Part shown: positions 10,396-18,162 of the stretch, piece by piece
How the letters are laid out: each line of letters starts with the position of its first letter
Numbering within the stretch: the first letter of the stretch is position 1
Assembly: GCF_900106555.1 (NCBI RefSeq)
Contig: NZ_FNOE01000009.1
Location: 47,410 to 111,409 of the forward strand
Direction of reading: 5' to 3'
DNA length: 64,000 nt
Source: Nitrosomonas oligotropha
GTDB lineage: Bacteria > Pseudomonadota > Gammaproteobacteria > Burkholderiales > Nitrosomonadaceae
The notes under the pieces: model-generated
What the model was told of the DNA's origin: nothing
The model's input: the letters and a program-made list of their open reading frames with translations, nothing else
Database searches by the model: none
Position numbers and translations under genes: made by a program

Positions 10396-11103
10396 CTAAA
10401 CAGCGCTTCCTAATGCCTTCGCACCCATCACATCCGCTTCGTGCTCTAAGCCACGATCATCATTGATGGGAACACCTTCCTTCATCTGCATCGTCGGCTG
10501 CACGCGGCCTTGCGCCTGCTGCACCACATGCCAGGCTTCATGCGGCAAATGCTGCTCCTGCCCCGGTGCGACATAGATATCGGTTCCTTGCGCATAGGCA
10601 AGCGCGTTGAGTTGCGCTGGTTGCGATGAGTTGTAATGTACCCGGACGGAATCCATCGACATACCGGATAGGTTCTCTATGCCGGATTTAAGGTTATCCG
10701 GCAGGCCGGTGTTGTTCGCAGTATTGTTCGTTTGGGCGGAGGATTGCTCTTTCAATTGCGCGGGAGAATCCGTGGCTGCCTTTTTCTGTAATTCTTCTTC
10801 CTCGATCCGTTGAATCGGTTCGGATTTCTTCTGCAGCGACTTGTCTTCCTCGACGCGCTGCACGGATTCACCGGAAAGCATTTTGCGTTGTGCCAGCATG
10901 CGCGAGCTATTGTGTATCAGCTGACTGATTTTTCTTTGCGCGATAGCTTGGGGAGAATTGACCATAGTAGTCATCAATTGCCGCTGATTTGCAGTCGATT
11001 CACGATTGTCCGCAAAAGCTTGCTGAACGGATGATATAATTGCCACGGCAGTAGGATTGCGCGTTTGTTGCCGCTCTGACTCAATCGATGATAATCGTTT
11101 CAT
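10396..11103 (-). CDS. DUF4157-domain cargo protein of the injection system
   Basis: 235 aa. Residues ~1-110 are a Gln/Arg/Glu-rich disordered leader (RQQTR, ADNREST, PQAIAQRK, HNSSRMLAQRK, QRVEEDKSLQKK). Residues ~133-230 form a DUF4157 domain with the metallopeptidase-like HEAWHVVQQ (His188, His192) and a downstream LEHEAD third-ligand segment. DUF4157 is a known marker of eCIS-linked cargo. No C-terminal toxin domain follows, so this is a minimal version: the domain itself may act, or it may be an adaptor. A GGAGGG ribosome-binding site precedes the start. It is the last gene of the CIS block. Confidence 0.85.
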   Translation of the reverse strand: MKRLSSIESERQQTRNPTAVAIISSVQQAFADNRESTANQRQLMTTMVNSPQAIAQRKISQLIHNSSRMLAQRKMLSGESVQRVEEDKSLQKKSEPIQRIEEEELQKKAATDSPAQLKEQSSAQTNNTANNTGLPDNLKSGIENLSGMSMDSVRVHYNSSQPAQLNALAYAQGTDIYVAPGQEQHLPHEAWHVVQQAQGRVQPTMQMKEGVPINDDRGLEHEADVMGAKALGSAV

Positions 11104-11216
11104 ACTACCCTCCGTTTATCTTATGCCACTTTCAATCTTTGACTGACAGGTGAATACAATCTGGCTCGCTAGTTGAAGCCACTTGCTATAGATCATCACT
11201 AAGTATTTTACTCGCA

Positions 11217-11462
11217 CTAAAGCTTTACAACAAAGCTATTGAACTCCAATTCACATTTGCTGCAATCAAATCCTGAATACCATACCATATTCCGATGCCA
11301 TTTCCAGGCTCCGAGGTGCTTAGCAATCACTAGCCATTCAGCAATCGAGAGATGTTGTGCCTGTCTGCCATTGGATGCAAGTTTCACCACACCACTTCTT
11401 TTAGTAGAGCCATAGTCCACCTGAGAAGGATCCGTTTCCAGATCCACTTTAATCCAGCACAT
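11217..11462 (-). CDS. Small hypothetical protein, candidate immunity protein
   Basis: 81 aa from the ATG at 11462, which has GGAG six bases upstream; an in-frame GTG at 11474 is an alternative. It contains two Cys in FDCSKCEL and several Trp (EWLVIAKHLGAWKWHRNMVWYS), with no signal peptide. I do not recognise a family. It lies 76 bp downstream of the nuclease-type cargo gene and upstream of the DUF4157 cargo, on the same strand. That is where a cognate immunity gene would be expected; the role is inference only. Confidence 0.5.
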   Translation of the reverse strand: MCWIKVDLETDPSQVDYGSTKRSGVVKLASNGRQAQHLSIAEWLVIAKHLGAWKWHRNMVWYSGFDCSKCELEFNSFVVKL

Positions 11463-11538
11463 GGATTGCTCCACGTGAAAATTATGGAATCGCCATGCAA
11501 TGATCCAGCCCCCCTCCCCGTTTGTCCAACAGGCAGAT

Positions 11539-13452
11539 TTATTCCAACCAGGCGGCTTTCATCCACGCCACAATGCCTTTTGACAGCTTATCGTCAAGCG
11601 AATGAATCACGCTCACTTGCACCCAACTACCGTATTCATTCCCGGTTAGAGTCACACCGGCGCCGCCAAAGAAAGTATATATAGCGCCAGAATTAATCCC
11701 ACCAATGCTGTCTGATAAATTGATAGGCCGCAGCCACTGCACCGAAGAAGAGAACGGTATCCCTTTCTTTAATGCCTTGCTACTCATCCAACCGACGGTT
11801 CCAGGCGGGATTTTTTTATCCTGCGACAGATAAATCCTGACTTGCTGCCAAGACTTTTTTCGCTTGACTGGCGAGCCTATGGGTTGCACCACAGTATCGC
11901 TCGTGAAGGATTCAAGTACGTTTGCCTCTCCACTGTCAGGACTATGAGCCAAGGTGATACCACTAAAGCCCAAGGTTCCCGAACCGCCATATACTGCTGG
12001 CAAAGGTTTGCCAGAAGCCCCACCGGTGATGAATCCCTTACCGGCCGGATGTTGCAGCTTGTAACCCGATACAATTTTAGTTTGCTCACCGCCCAATGGC
12101 GCCGCCTTCGGCGTCCCTTTGCCTTCATCCAACTTGCTGGCTTCAGGGCTGCCTGATTTTCCGAATTCTTCTGCGATTCCATAAGGCTTTTCCCCATAGG
12201 CCAGATAGCGGGATTGGATGCTGCCTTGATGGCGGGAACCTGGAACAGGGTTTCCATCTATGCTGTAGCGAAAAAAGTCGAAATTGAAGTTGGAATCCAC
12301 TTGGTATTTGCCACTTGGCAAATGCGAGATGCTTTCACCATCCACCTTAACATGATAGTAGCAGACATAGCCTGCCTGTACGCTAGACTTGACCCATTTC
12401 TCGACAAACTTCAAGTGCTTGTCATTGGCGTCGGCAGTGATTGGATATAGATTGATGGCATTGCCGGGGCCGCCCACATCATGGTTTAACAAGTGCCCCT
12501 TGATGTATTTAGAATGATTCGGAACACCGGTGTTTCCGCTATTGGCAAGCTGTTTCATCAAACTGTCTTGATCGGAGTCCTTGTTGGAATCAGATCCTGG
12601 TTGATGGTCTTGCGACAGCGGGTTGGCGATCATTTCCCGACCTACCGTAGCCGAGGCTGTACCTAATGTTATGCTGCCAGTTTTAAACAAGGCATTGGTT
12701 TGAGTGGCTTCTCCTGTGCCGCTACCAAGCATGCGATAACCAATTGAAGAACCGGAATCGTATGCAACCTCGTAAGTCGGATTGATCTCAAAGACGACCT
12801 TTGGCTTGGCATGTCCGACACCTTTCAACCGGATGTCTTTCAAGCGGTAGGCTTCGGCCAGCGTGGACAAGCCCTGTTGTAGGCTTAGCGTGTCGGCGGA
12901 TTGTTTCATCAAAGCCTGCACAGCGGCCTCCACCTCAAGTGCCCGTTGTTCTATTTCCGCAGCCGCTGCAGGGTCGGTCGGCAAGGTGCCGGATTTAGGC
13001 GTCGGGGGCGCTTGTGCGGGCTTTGGTGGCAGCGCTTTCCCGGCATTGTCGGTTGCATTGACTGCCGTACTGCCTAGCTCTTGGCTTGGCACGACTGATC
13101 CTGGCAATGGTTTTTCGGCTTCTTGTTCCTTCCGTTGCACGGTTCTAGCGTTGATGATCCCTAACTCGCGGTGCTGGGCAGTTGCGAACTTACCCTGAAG
13201 CGGCTTTTCTTCTTTGATACGCTGCAGCGCATTCAATTTCCCTCGCGACATATTATGAAATTGTTCCGTCCTATTGCGTTGAGCAATTGTTTTTGGATTG
13301 GAACGAATGGTATCTTTTAACTGCCTTAGTGCGATAGTCTCCGGTCGGTTATCGACAAAATCCGATGAGTTTCCTGCATGCATCCCATTAGCATTAGGCT
13401 GGAACTGTCTTGTTTGCTGTTGTTCCGATCCAGTTGAAACTGATTGTTTCAT
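11539..13452 (-). CDS. CIS cargo with DNA/RNA non-specific endonuclease-like domain and SH3-like tail
   Basis: 637 aa from the ATG at 13452, which has a GGAGG ribosome-binding site; an upstream start at 13485 is possible. The first ~110 residues form a leader like that of the DUF4157 cargo (QQTRQ, FVDNRPETIALRQL, NPKTIAQR, QRIKEEKPLQGKF). A Pro-rich linker follows. Residues ~210-400 carry YIKGHLLNHDVGGPGNAINL and YPIT with a later NDKH, the pattern of His-Me-finger NUC-type nucleases seen in toxins. The last ~130 residues contain two SH3-like repeats (VGWMSSKAL and VAWMKAAW) that may bind cell wall. The predicted role is an injected nuclease. A methyltransferase gene lies directly upstream. 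Confidence 0.75.
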   Translation of the reverse strand: MKQSVSTGSEQQQTRQFQPNANGMHAGNSSDFVDNRPETIALRQLKDTIRSNPKTIAQRNRTEQFHNMSRGKLNALQRIKEEKPLQGKFATAQHRELGIINARTVQRKEQEAEKPLPGSVVPSQELGSTAVNATDNAGKALPPKPAQAPPTPKSGTLPTDPAAAAEIEQRALEVEAAVQALMKQSADTLSLQQGLSTLAEAYRLKDIRLKGVGHAKPKVVFEINPTYEVAYDSGSSIGYRMLGSGTGEATQTNALFKTGSITLGTASATVGREMIANPLSQDHQPGSDSNKDSDQDSLMKQLANSGNTGVPNHSKYIKGHLLNHDVGGPGNAINLYPITADANDKHLKFVEKWVKSSVQAGYVCYYHVKVDGESISHLPSGKYQVDSNFNFDFFRYSIDGNPVPGSRHQGSIQSRYLAYGEKPYGIAEEFGKSGSPEASKLDEGKGTPKAAPLGGEQTKIVSGYKLQHPAGKGFITGGASGKPLPAVYGGSGTLGFSGITLAHSPDSGEANVLESFTSDTVVQPIGSPVKRKKSWQQVRIYLSQDKKIPPGTVGWMSSKALKKGIPFSSSVQWLRPINLSDSIGGINSGAIYTFFGGAGVTLTGNEYGSWVQVSVIHSLDDKLSKGIVAWMKAAWLE

Positions 13453-13487
13453 GCTTTCCTCCGCGTTATGGGATATTACTTCCAATT

Positions 13488-14129
13488 TTACACCGGCAAC
13501 TGACCATCAACCTCATCCCGATACATCAACACCGTAAAATCATCTTCCAAATAATCATTGAAGCATTCTACTCGGGGCGACAGTACCCGGCAAAGCGTCA
13601 GGATTTCTTCCCGGTCATGTCCGATCAGTAAGTCATGCTGCGGGAAATGGCTTTTATCCAGCATGTTGAAAGCCAACGCGATTCTGGCGCTGTTATACAG
13701 TTTGCCGATCATGGCGGTATAAAAACTATCATCTTTACAGCGGTATCCCAATACACCGCTGGCGATGACATAATCGACCTGCGGTAACTCGGCGGTACTG
13801 AAGTCCGTTTGATAAAAAGTTGTCCGTTCGATGCCTTCGTAGCGCTTCCGCGCTTCGGCGATAAACTCCGGCATTTGATCGATGCCGATATAATCGAAAC
13901 CGGAAAAATGCTGGTCCAGAAATGCTTTTAAGTCGCCATACCCGCACCCGGCATCGAGTATCGTCTTACCGCTCAAGTTACCCACTTTGGCCAGCACTTG
14001 GTAGCGGATTTGCTGGCTATGCGCACCGCGCCATCCCAGTGATTCGACCGTGCCGTGTTGAAATTCGGCAATACGATGACGGTGGTAATGCATGACTGTC
14101 GCTTTTTCAAAAAGGTCCATTGTAGTCAT
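13488..14129 (-). CDS. Class I SAM-dependent methyltransferase
   Basis: 213 aa with a Rossmann SAM-binding motif ILDAGCGYGDLKAFL (~residues 57-71), a DYIGIDQMPEFI second strand and VDYVIASGVLGYR. The target is unknown. It sits between the membrane-anchored GH18-like gene and the cargo gene with short gaps (45 and 35 bp), so it is probably co-transcribed with the CIS. It might modify a structural or cargo protein, or be a passenger gene. Confidence 0.85.
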   Translation of the reverse strand: MTTMDLFEKATVMHYHRHRIAEFQHGTVESLGWRGAHSQQIRYQVLAKVGNLSGKTILDAGCGYGDLKAFLDQHFSGFDYIGIDQMPEFIAEARKRYEGIERTTFYQTDFSTAELPQVDYVIASGVLGYRCKDDSFYTAMIGKLYNSARIALAFNMLDKSHFPQHDLLIGHDREEILTLCRVLSPRVECFNDYLEDDFTVLMYRDEVDGQLPV

Positions 14130-14174
14130 TTCCTTTTAAACCCCAATTTTCTGCGCATGAAATCATTACCCGGT

Positions 14175-16784
14175 CTAATCGCTGATTCTCGGCCGCGATG
14201 GCTTGCGCATTTGTTTTTTCCGCCGCTGATAAGCAATGATACTGACTGCAATACCGCCGGAAACCACCAGGATCAACGGCAAATTACCCGCAGAAACCGG
14301 CTCCAGCAGAGGATCATAGGTTAACAACAGCAATGCGACTATCACTGTGGGCAGCAGAATAACCAGCAGATAAATCACATAAAAGTTACTGATCTTTTTA
14401 TGAATGCGGCATGAATATAAATACAGGATGGTGAATAACAAACATAAGAAGATCAGCGCACCTAATGCTAACCGGAAGTACACGCGATTTTCGCAGACCA
14501 TTTTTTCCAGCATCGATTCCGGTTCACCATGCCAGGTGGTATTTTGAAAATATCGCACCAGGCAGCCGCTAACAAAATTAATTTCATCGCAGCGGAACGG
14601 CATTTCCGCAACGACCTCCGGCTCGTTGGTCCATAAAGGCCAGAACCCGATTCCGCCGAAGTTATCTTTAAAATACACAATATCGTCTTCCAATTGTTTC
14701 CAATCCCTGCCATCGAATTCGATGACCGGAACAATATGTCTAAGCAAGATGCCGCGTTCGATACCATGCAGTTCGCCATTTTCGATATCCAGCCGCAATT
14801 TCTTTTTGGAATCCGTGGTCGGCTCCTCAATCAGAATCAGAATCTTGGTTTTCACGTCAGAACGCGCATTGGTTGCAAACGATGTATCCGCGCTGCTGGA
14901 AGGCTTGGTATTATCAACCCAGGCAAATAAATTGGCATAGCGGTAAACACCGCTACCGAGCGCGGATTGCGGCACCAGGATATTGACAAAATAGTCACCT
15001 CTCTGCGCAAACAATCTTTTCTGCAGTTCGGTAAAAAAGCGGTTGAACAACTCAACGGATTCGCGATCATCCGGGAAACCATCAAAATACAGCGTAATGC
15101 CATCGCCCAGCGCGGGCGGCGGAATCATGCCGAAGGTTATATTCTGCCGTATTGTGCTGAAACGATCGGTTAATTGGCTGGTGAGCAGATTCACGATGTT
15201 TTCCGTCAACGTTTCAAAAACCGCTGCTTTGGATGGATTGGACAGTTTCTTCCAGCGCTCCCAGTAGGATTTATCATTGCGGATGACCCAATCGACTTTG
15301 CTGTTGTGTTTGCGGGCAGCCTGAATAAATGCGGTCTGCGCATCCCGGCCCGCATCACCGAGCGATAAAATCGTGCTTTCGTTATGTATATTATTCGCGT
15401 GCTTGATGATGCCGTCTTCATCAAACGAAAGCCCATAATAAGCAACTCTGGACAATACGCTGAAATTAACCGTTTGCTTCTCTCCAGCCAGCCAAAATGG
15501 GTAAAAACCGTACACCGTGCCGGACAAATTATCCAGCACGCAACCGCAGCCGCTACCATCCCATTGAACGGGCGATGCCGCGCGATAAACCGGACTTTTC
15601 TTATATAGTGGTGCGATGGCGGGCTGTACCACCTGCTCATACAGACCGGTGACAAATTCATCAATCAATGCCAAATCGTGATCTTCGCAATCCTCTTTGG
15701 GATGCAAGCGCAATAAATCAATTTCCTTCAACTGTTGGGAAAAATCGCGCATTCCCTGATAGGGGCCGGTTAGCAAGTCCTCGGTCAATTTTTTAAAGTT
15801 ATCATCGCTGATTTTTAACCCGGACACATAGGCATTCTGTTTACTTACATCCTGGCAGGCGCCAATACCCGCATAGATTTTCGACTTTGCCGCTTGCTCA
15901 AACAGGTGTTTATCAGGATAGGCTACACCTTTTAATGACTTATCCAATAATGCAGCGAGAACACCATTGAGCGAAGTAAATAAAGCATCGCCCATCAGCA
16001 CATCGAGAAAATTCTGACTGATGGCAGCATCGGCATAGCGGTAATATTGCTGGATCACCGGCGTCAATTTATCCACCAGATCGGGATAATCCTTAAGCAC
16101 CTCCGCGATGGCCGCTTGCAAAGCCGCTACGTTATCGAATTTCTTATTGACCAGCTTGGACAATTGCACATAGATCTGGCCTTTACCTTGCAGTATTTTG
16201 AAATCTTCCGCCGCCAGCTGATAGAAATTGATCATCGGTTGGTTCTTATGGATCGTGATCGATTCCATTTGTGGATCGATCACTTGCAGATAAAGGTACA
16301 CAAGATCCAGCAATGCTTGATCGGTTCCGCTGCGCCGCACCTTGTAATAACTATTTTTCTGCGCTTCCGGCTGATCGTCATTCCACAGCGCAAAATCAGC
16401 GCTGATCAGCACTTTTGCCTCTTCCGGAAACATATTCGCGAAAGATGCGATACGTTCCAGACGGCTTCTGGTTTCATTGACATATTGGCCGACCGGCTCA
16501 ATCTTGAAATCGTGGATAAACCGTTGCAGCCAATACAACGTGACCGGCCCCATTTTCCCATCCGTCAGCGGTTGTTTGCTTTGCGCAACATCCTTTTTCC
16601 AATCGCGATCTCCTTGATAAATCAACGCCAGATTCCGCTGCATGCCACTGACAGTGGATTTATCCAATCGTTTGAATTTTTCTTGATCGAGCAAGCGATC
16701 GTACTGCGCGTCCACTGCCAGCGCAGCGGAAACGCAGCAGCTTAAAAAAACGCATACCATCCAGCAAAGGAAATATTTTTTCAT
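14175..16784 (-). CDS. Membrane-anchored GH18-like protein of the CIS locus
   Basis: 869 aa. A signal peptide (cleavage near ALAVDA) precedes a long helical region. This includes GKMGPVTLYWLQRF (~77-90), resembling a peptidoglycan-binding-1 repeat. Residues ~424-750 look like a TIM-barrel GH18 chitinase fold (VYGFYPFW start, SRVAYYGLSFDEDG). The usual DxxDxDxE site reads DGITLYFDGF, without the catalytic Glu, so I infer carbohydrate or peptidoglycan binding, not hydrolysis. Three membrane helices close the protein (~775-855) with a basic tail. It is 7 bp after the AAA+ ATPase gene and could dock the injection machine to the envelope. Confidence 0.65.
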   Translation of the reverse strand: MKKYFLCWMVCVFLSCCVSAALAVDAQYDRLLDQEKFKRLDKSTVSGMQRNLALIYQGDRDWKKDVAQSKQPLTDGKMGPVTLYWLQRFIHDFKIEPVGQYVNETRSRLERIASFANMFPEEAKVLISADFALWNDDQPEAQKNSYYKVRRSGTDQALLDLVYLYLQVIDPQMESITIHKNQPMINFYQLAAEDFKILQGKGQIYVQLSKLVNKKFDNVAALQAAIAEVLKDYPDLVDKLTPVIQQYYRYADAAISQNFLDVLMGDALFTSLNGVLAALLDKSLKGVAYPDKHLFEQAAKSKIYAGIGACQDVSKQNAYVSGLKISDDNFKKLTEDLLTGPYQGMRDFSQQLKEIDLLRLHPKEDCEDHDLALIDEFVTGLYEQVVQPAIAPLYKKSPVYRAASPVQWDGSGCGCVLDNLSGTVYGFYPFWLAGEKQTVNFSVLSRVAYYGLSFDEDGIIKHANNIHNESTILSLGDAGRDAQTAFIQAARKHNSKVDWVIRNDKSYWERWKKLSNPSKAAVFETLTENIVNLLTSQLTDRFSTIRQNITFGMIPPPALGDGITLYFDGFPDDRESVELFNRFFTELQKRLFAQRGDYFVNILVPQSALGSGVYRYANLFAWVDNTKPSSSADTSFATNARSDVKTKILILIEEPTTDSKKKLRLDIENGELHGIERGILLRHIVPVIEFDGRDWKQLEDDIVYFKDNFGGIGFWPLWTNEPEVVAEMPFRCDEINFVSGCLVRYFQNTTWHGEPESMLEKMVCENRVYFRLALGALIFLCLLFTILYLYSCRIHKKISNFYVIYLLVILLPTVIVALLLLTYDPLLEPVSAGNLPLILVVSGGIAVSIIAYQRRKKQMRKPSRPRISD

Positions 16785-16791
16785 CGCATAC

Positions 16792-18138
16792 TCACAGTGT
16801 TCGGCCTTCTTTTAGCAATTCTTTTATCACGCCTTTGATCAGATCATCCTGAATAATCACATCGCGCTTCATCCGTATCGCCTGAATGGCAGCGTAGCGC
16901 ACCGCATTGGTAATAGCGCCGCCTGAAAGCTCATAGCTCTCCGCCAGCTTTGCCAAATCGGCATCCGCCGCAAGCAAGCGGCTGCTGGCAAACATGCCTT
17001 GCCACAATCTTAAACGCTGGTCAGCGTCCGGCATCGCAAAATGCACCGAGGTCTGGAAACGCCGGGCAAAGGCTTCGTCGATGTTGGTTTTCAAATTGGT
17101 CGCCAGAATCACCACACCGGGATAATCCTCAACGCGCTGCAATAAATACGATACTTCCTGGTTCGCGTAGCGGTCATTCGAACTGCTGGTTTGCGTTCGT
17201 TTACCGAATAACGCATCCGCTTCATCGAAAAAAAGAATCCAGTTCTTGTTCACCGCCTGATCAAACACATTCGCCAGATTTTTTTCGGTCTCGCCGATAT
17301 ATTTGGATACCACCATCGACAGATCGATGCGGTACACATCGACGCCGATGCTCGATCCGATCAGCGTCGCCGTCAACGTTTTTCCCGTGCCGGGAGGGCC
17401 ATAAAATAACGCGCGGTAACCCGGTTTGATATTTCTGCCCAGATTCCATTGCTGCAAAATGGTGTGCGAATGCCGCAGCCAGGTGTTGATATTGTCGATC
17501 TCATCCATCACTTCCGGATCGAGCACCAAATCATCCCAAGTCAGCGAAGTCGTAATCAATTTCGCCGGAAAGTTGGTACCATAATCCGGCTTATCATGAC
17601 GCCCCAGCGTCAACCGGTTCAAATACTCGACCATCATCATCAGCATGGCGCTCAAAAAAGGCTCGCCGCTTGCGCTGTGCTCCACCTTGAGAATTTGCTG
17701 TTTGGACAAGTAGTGATCAGGCTGAAACAAACGCATCGCTTCGAAACGTTTTGCCAGATTGTCTCCCGCCAGAATGAAAACAGCCGTTTCGCAGGTGGGC
17801 AAAAATCCGCTATGCCCCTTGCCTTTCCATCCGCCGAACTCGGTAAATCCACGCGCGGTTTCCTGGTTGTTGAGCAGAAAAGTATCCAGCACATGCGGTT
17901 GTATGTGCGGCAGCAACGCCAGAATGACCACCAGCCGCTCATCGAATCCCATAGCGTATTCCCGCACCAGCTGCGCATATTCGGATTGCTCCGCGGCAAT
18001 ATCCGGCGGCGATAACGTGCGGATATCCTCAACAGCGCCTTCCCGGCAAAAATAAATATCACAGCGCGCCGCCAGCACCGTCTTAAACCAGGCGATTTCC
18101 TTTTCCAAAGTGACTGCGTTTGCGTCGCTTTCCATCAT
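16792..18138 (-). CDS. AAA+ ATPase of the injection system (Afp15/Pvc15-like)
   Basis: 448 aa. An N-terminal ~200-residue helical region is followed by a single AAA+ module: Walker A GPPGTGKT (247-254), Walker B ILFFDEAD (301-308), sensor-1 Asn348 in LATN, and arginine-finger segment FARRF (~357-361). Afp/PVC loci encode one such ATPase, needed for particle assembly or cargo loading. The closely packed position after the tape-measure gene matches that order. Confidence 0.9.
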   Translation of the reverse strand: MMESDANAVTLEKEIAWFKTVLAARCDIYFCREGAVEDIRTLSPPDIAAEQSEYAQLVREYAMGFDERLVVILALLPHIQPHVLDTFLLNNQETARGFTEFGGWKGKGHSGFLPTCETAVFILAGDNLAKRFEAMRLFQPDHYLSKQQILKVEHSASGEPFLSAMLMMMVEYLNRLTLGRHDKPDYGTNFPAKLITTSLTWDDLVLDPEVMDEIDNINTWLRHSHTILQQWNLGRNIKPGYRALFYGPPGTGKTLTATLIGSSIGVDVYRIDLSMVVSKYIGETEKNLANVFDQAVNKNWILFFDEADALFGKRTQTSSSNDRYANQEVSYLLQRVEDYPGVVILATNLKTNIDEAFARRFQTSVHFAMPDADQRLRLWQGMFASSRLLAADADLAKLAESYELSGGAITNAVRYAAIQAIRMKRDVIIQDDLIKGVIKELLKEGRTL

Positions 18139-18162
18139 CGCCGGTATTTTTCCCGTAAATTA

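Noticed and set aside
16047..16745. 232-aa reading frame on the plus strand
   Set aside because: It lies fully antisense to the GH18-like membrane protein gene, has no ribosome-binding site and encodes a low-complexity His/Arg/Ile-rich product.
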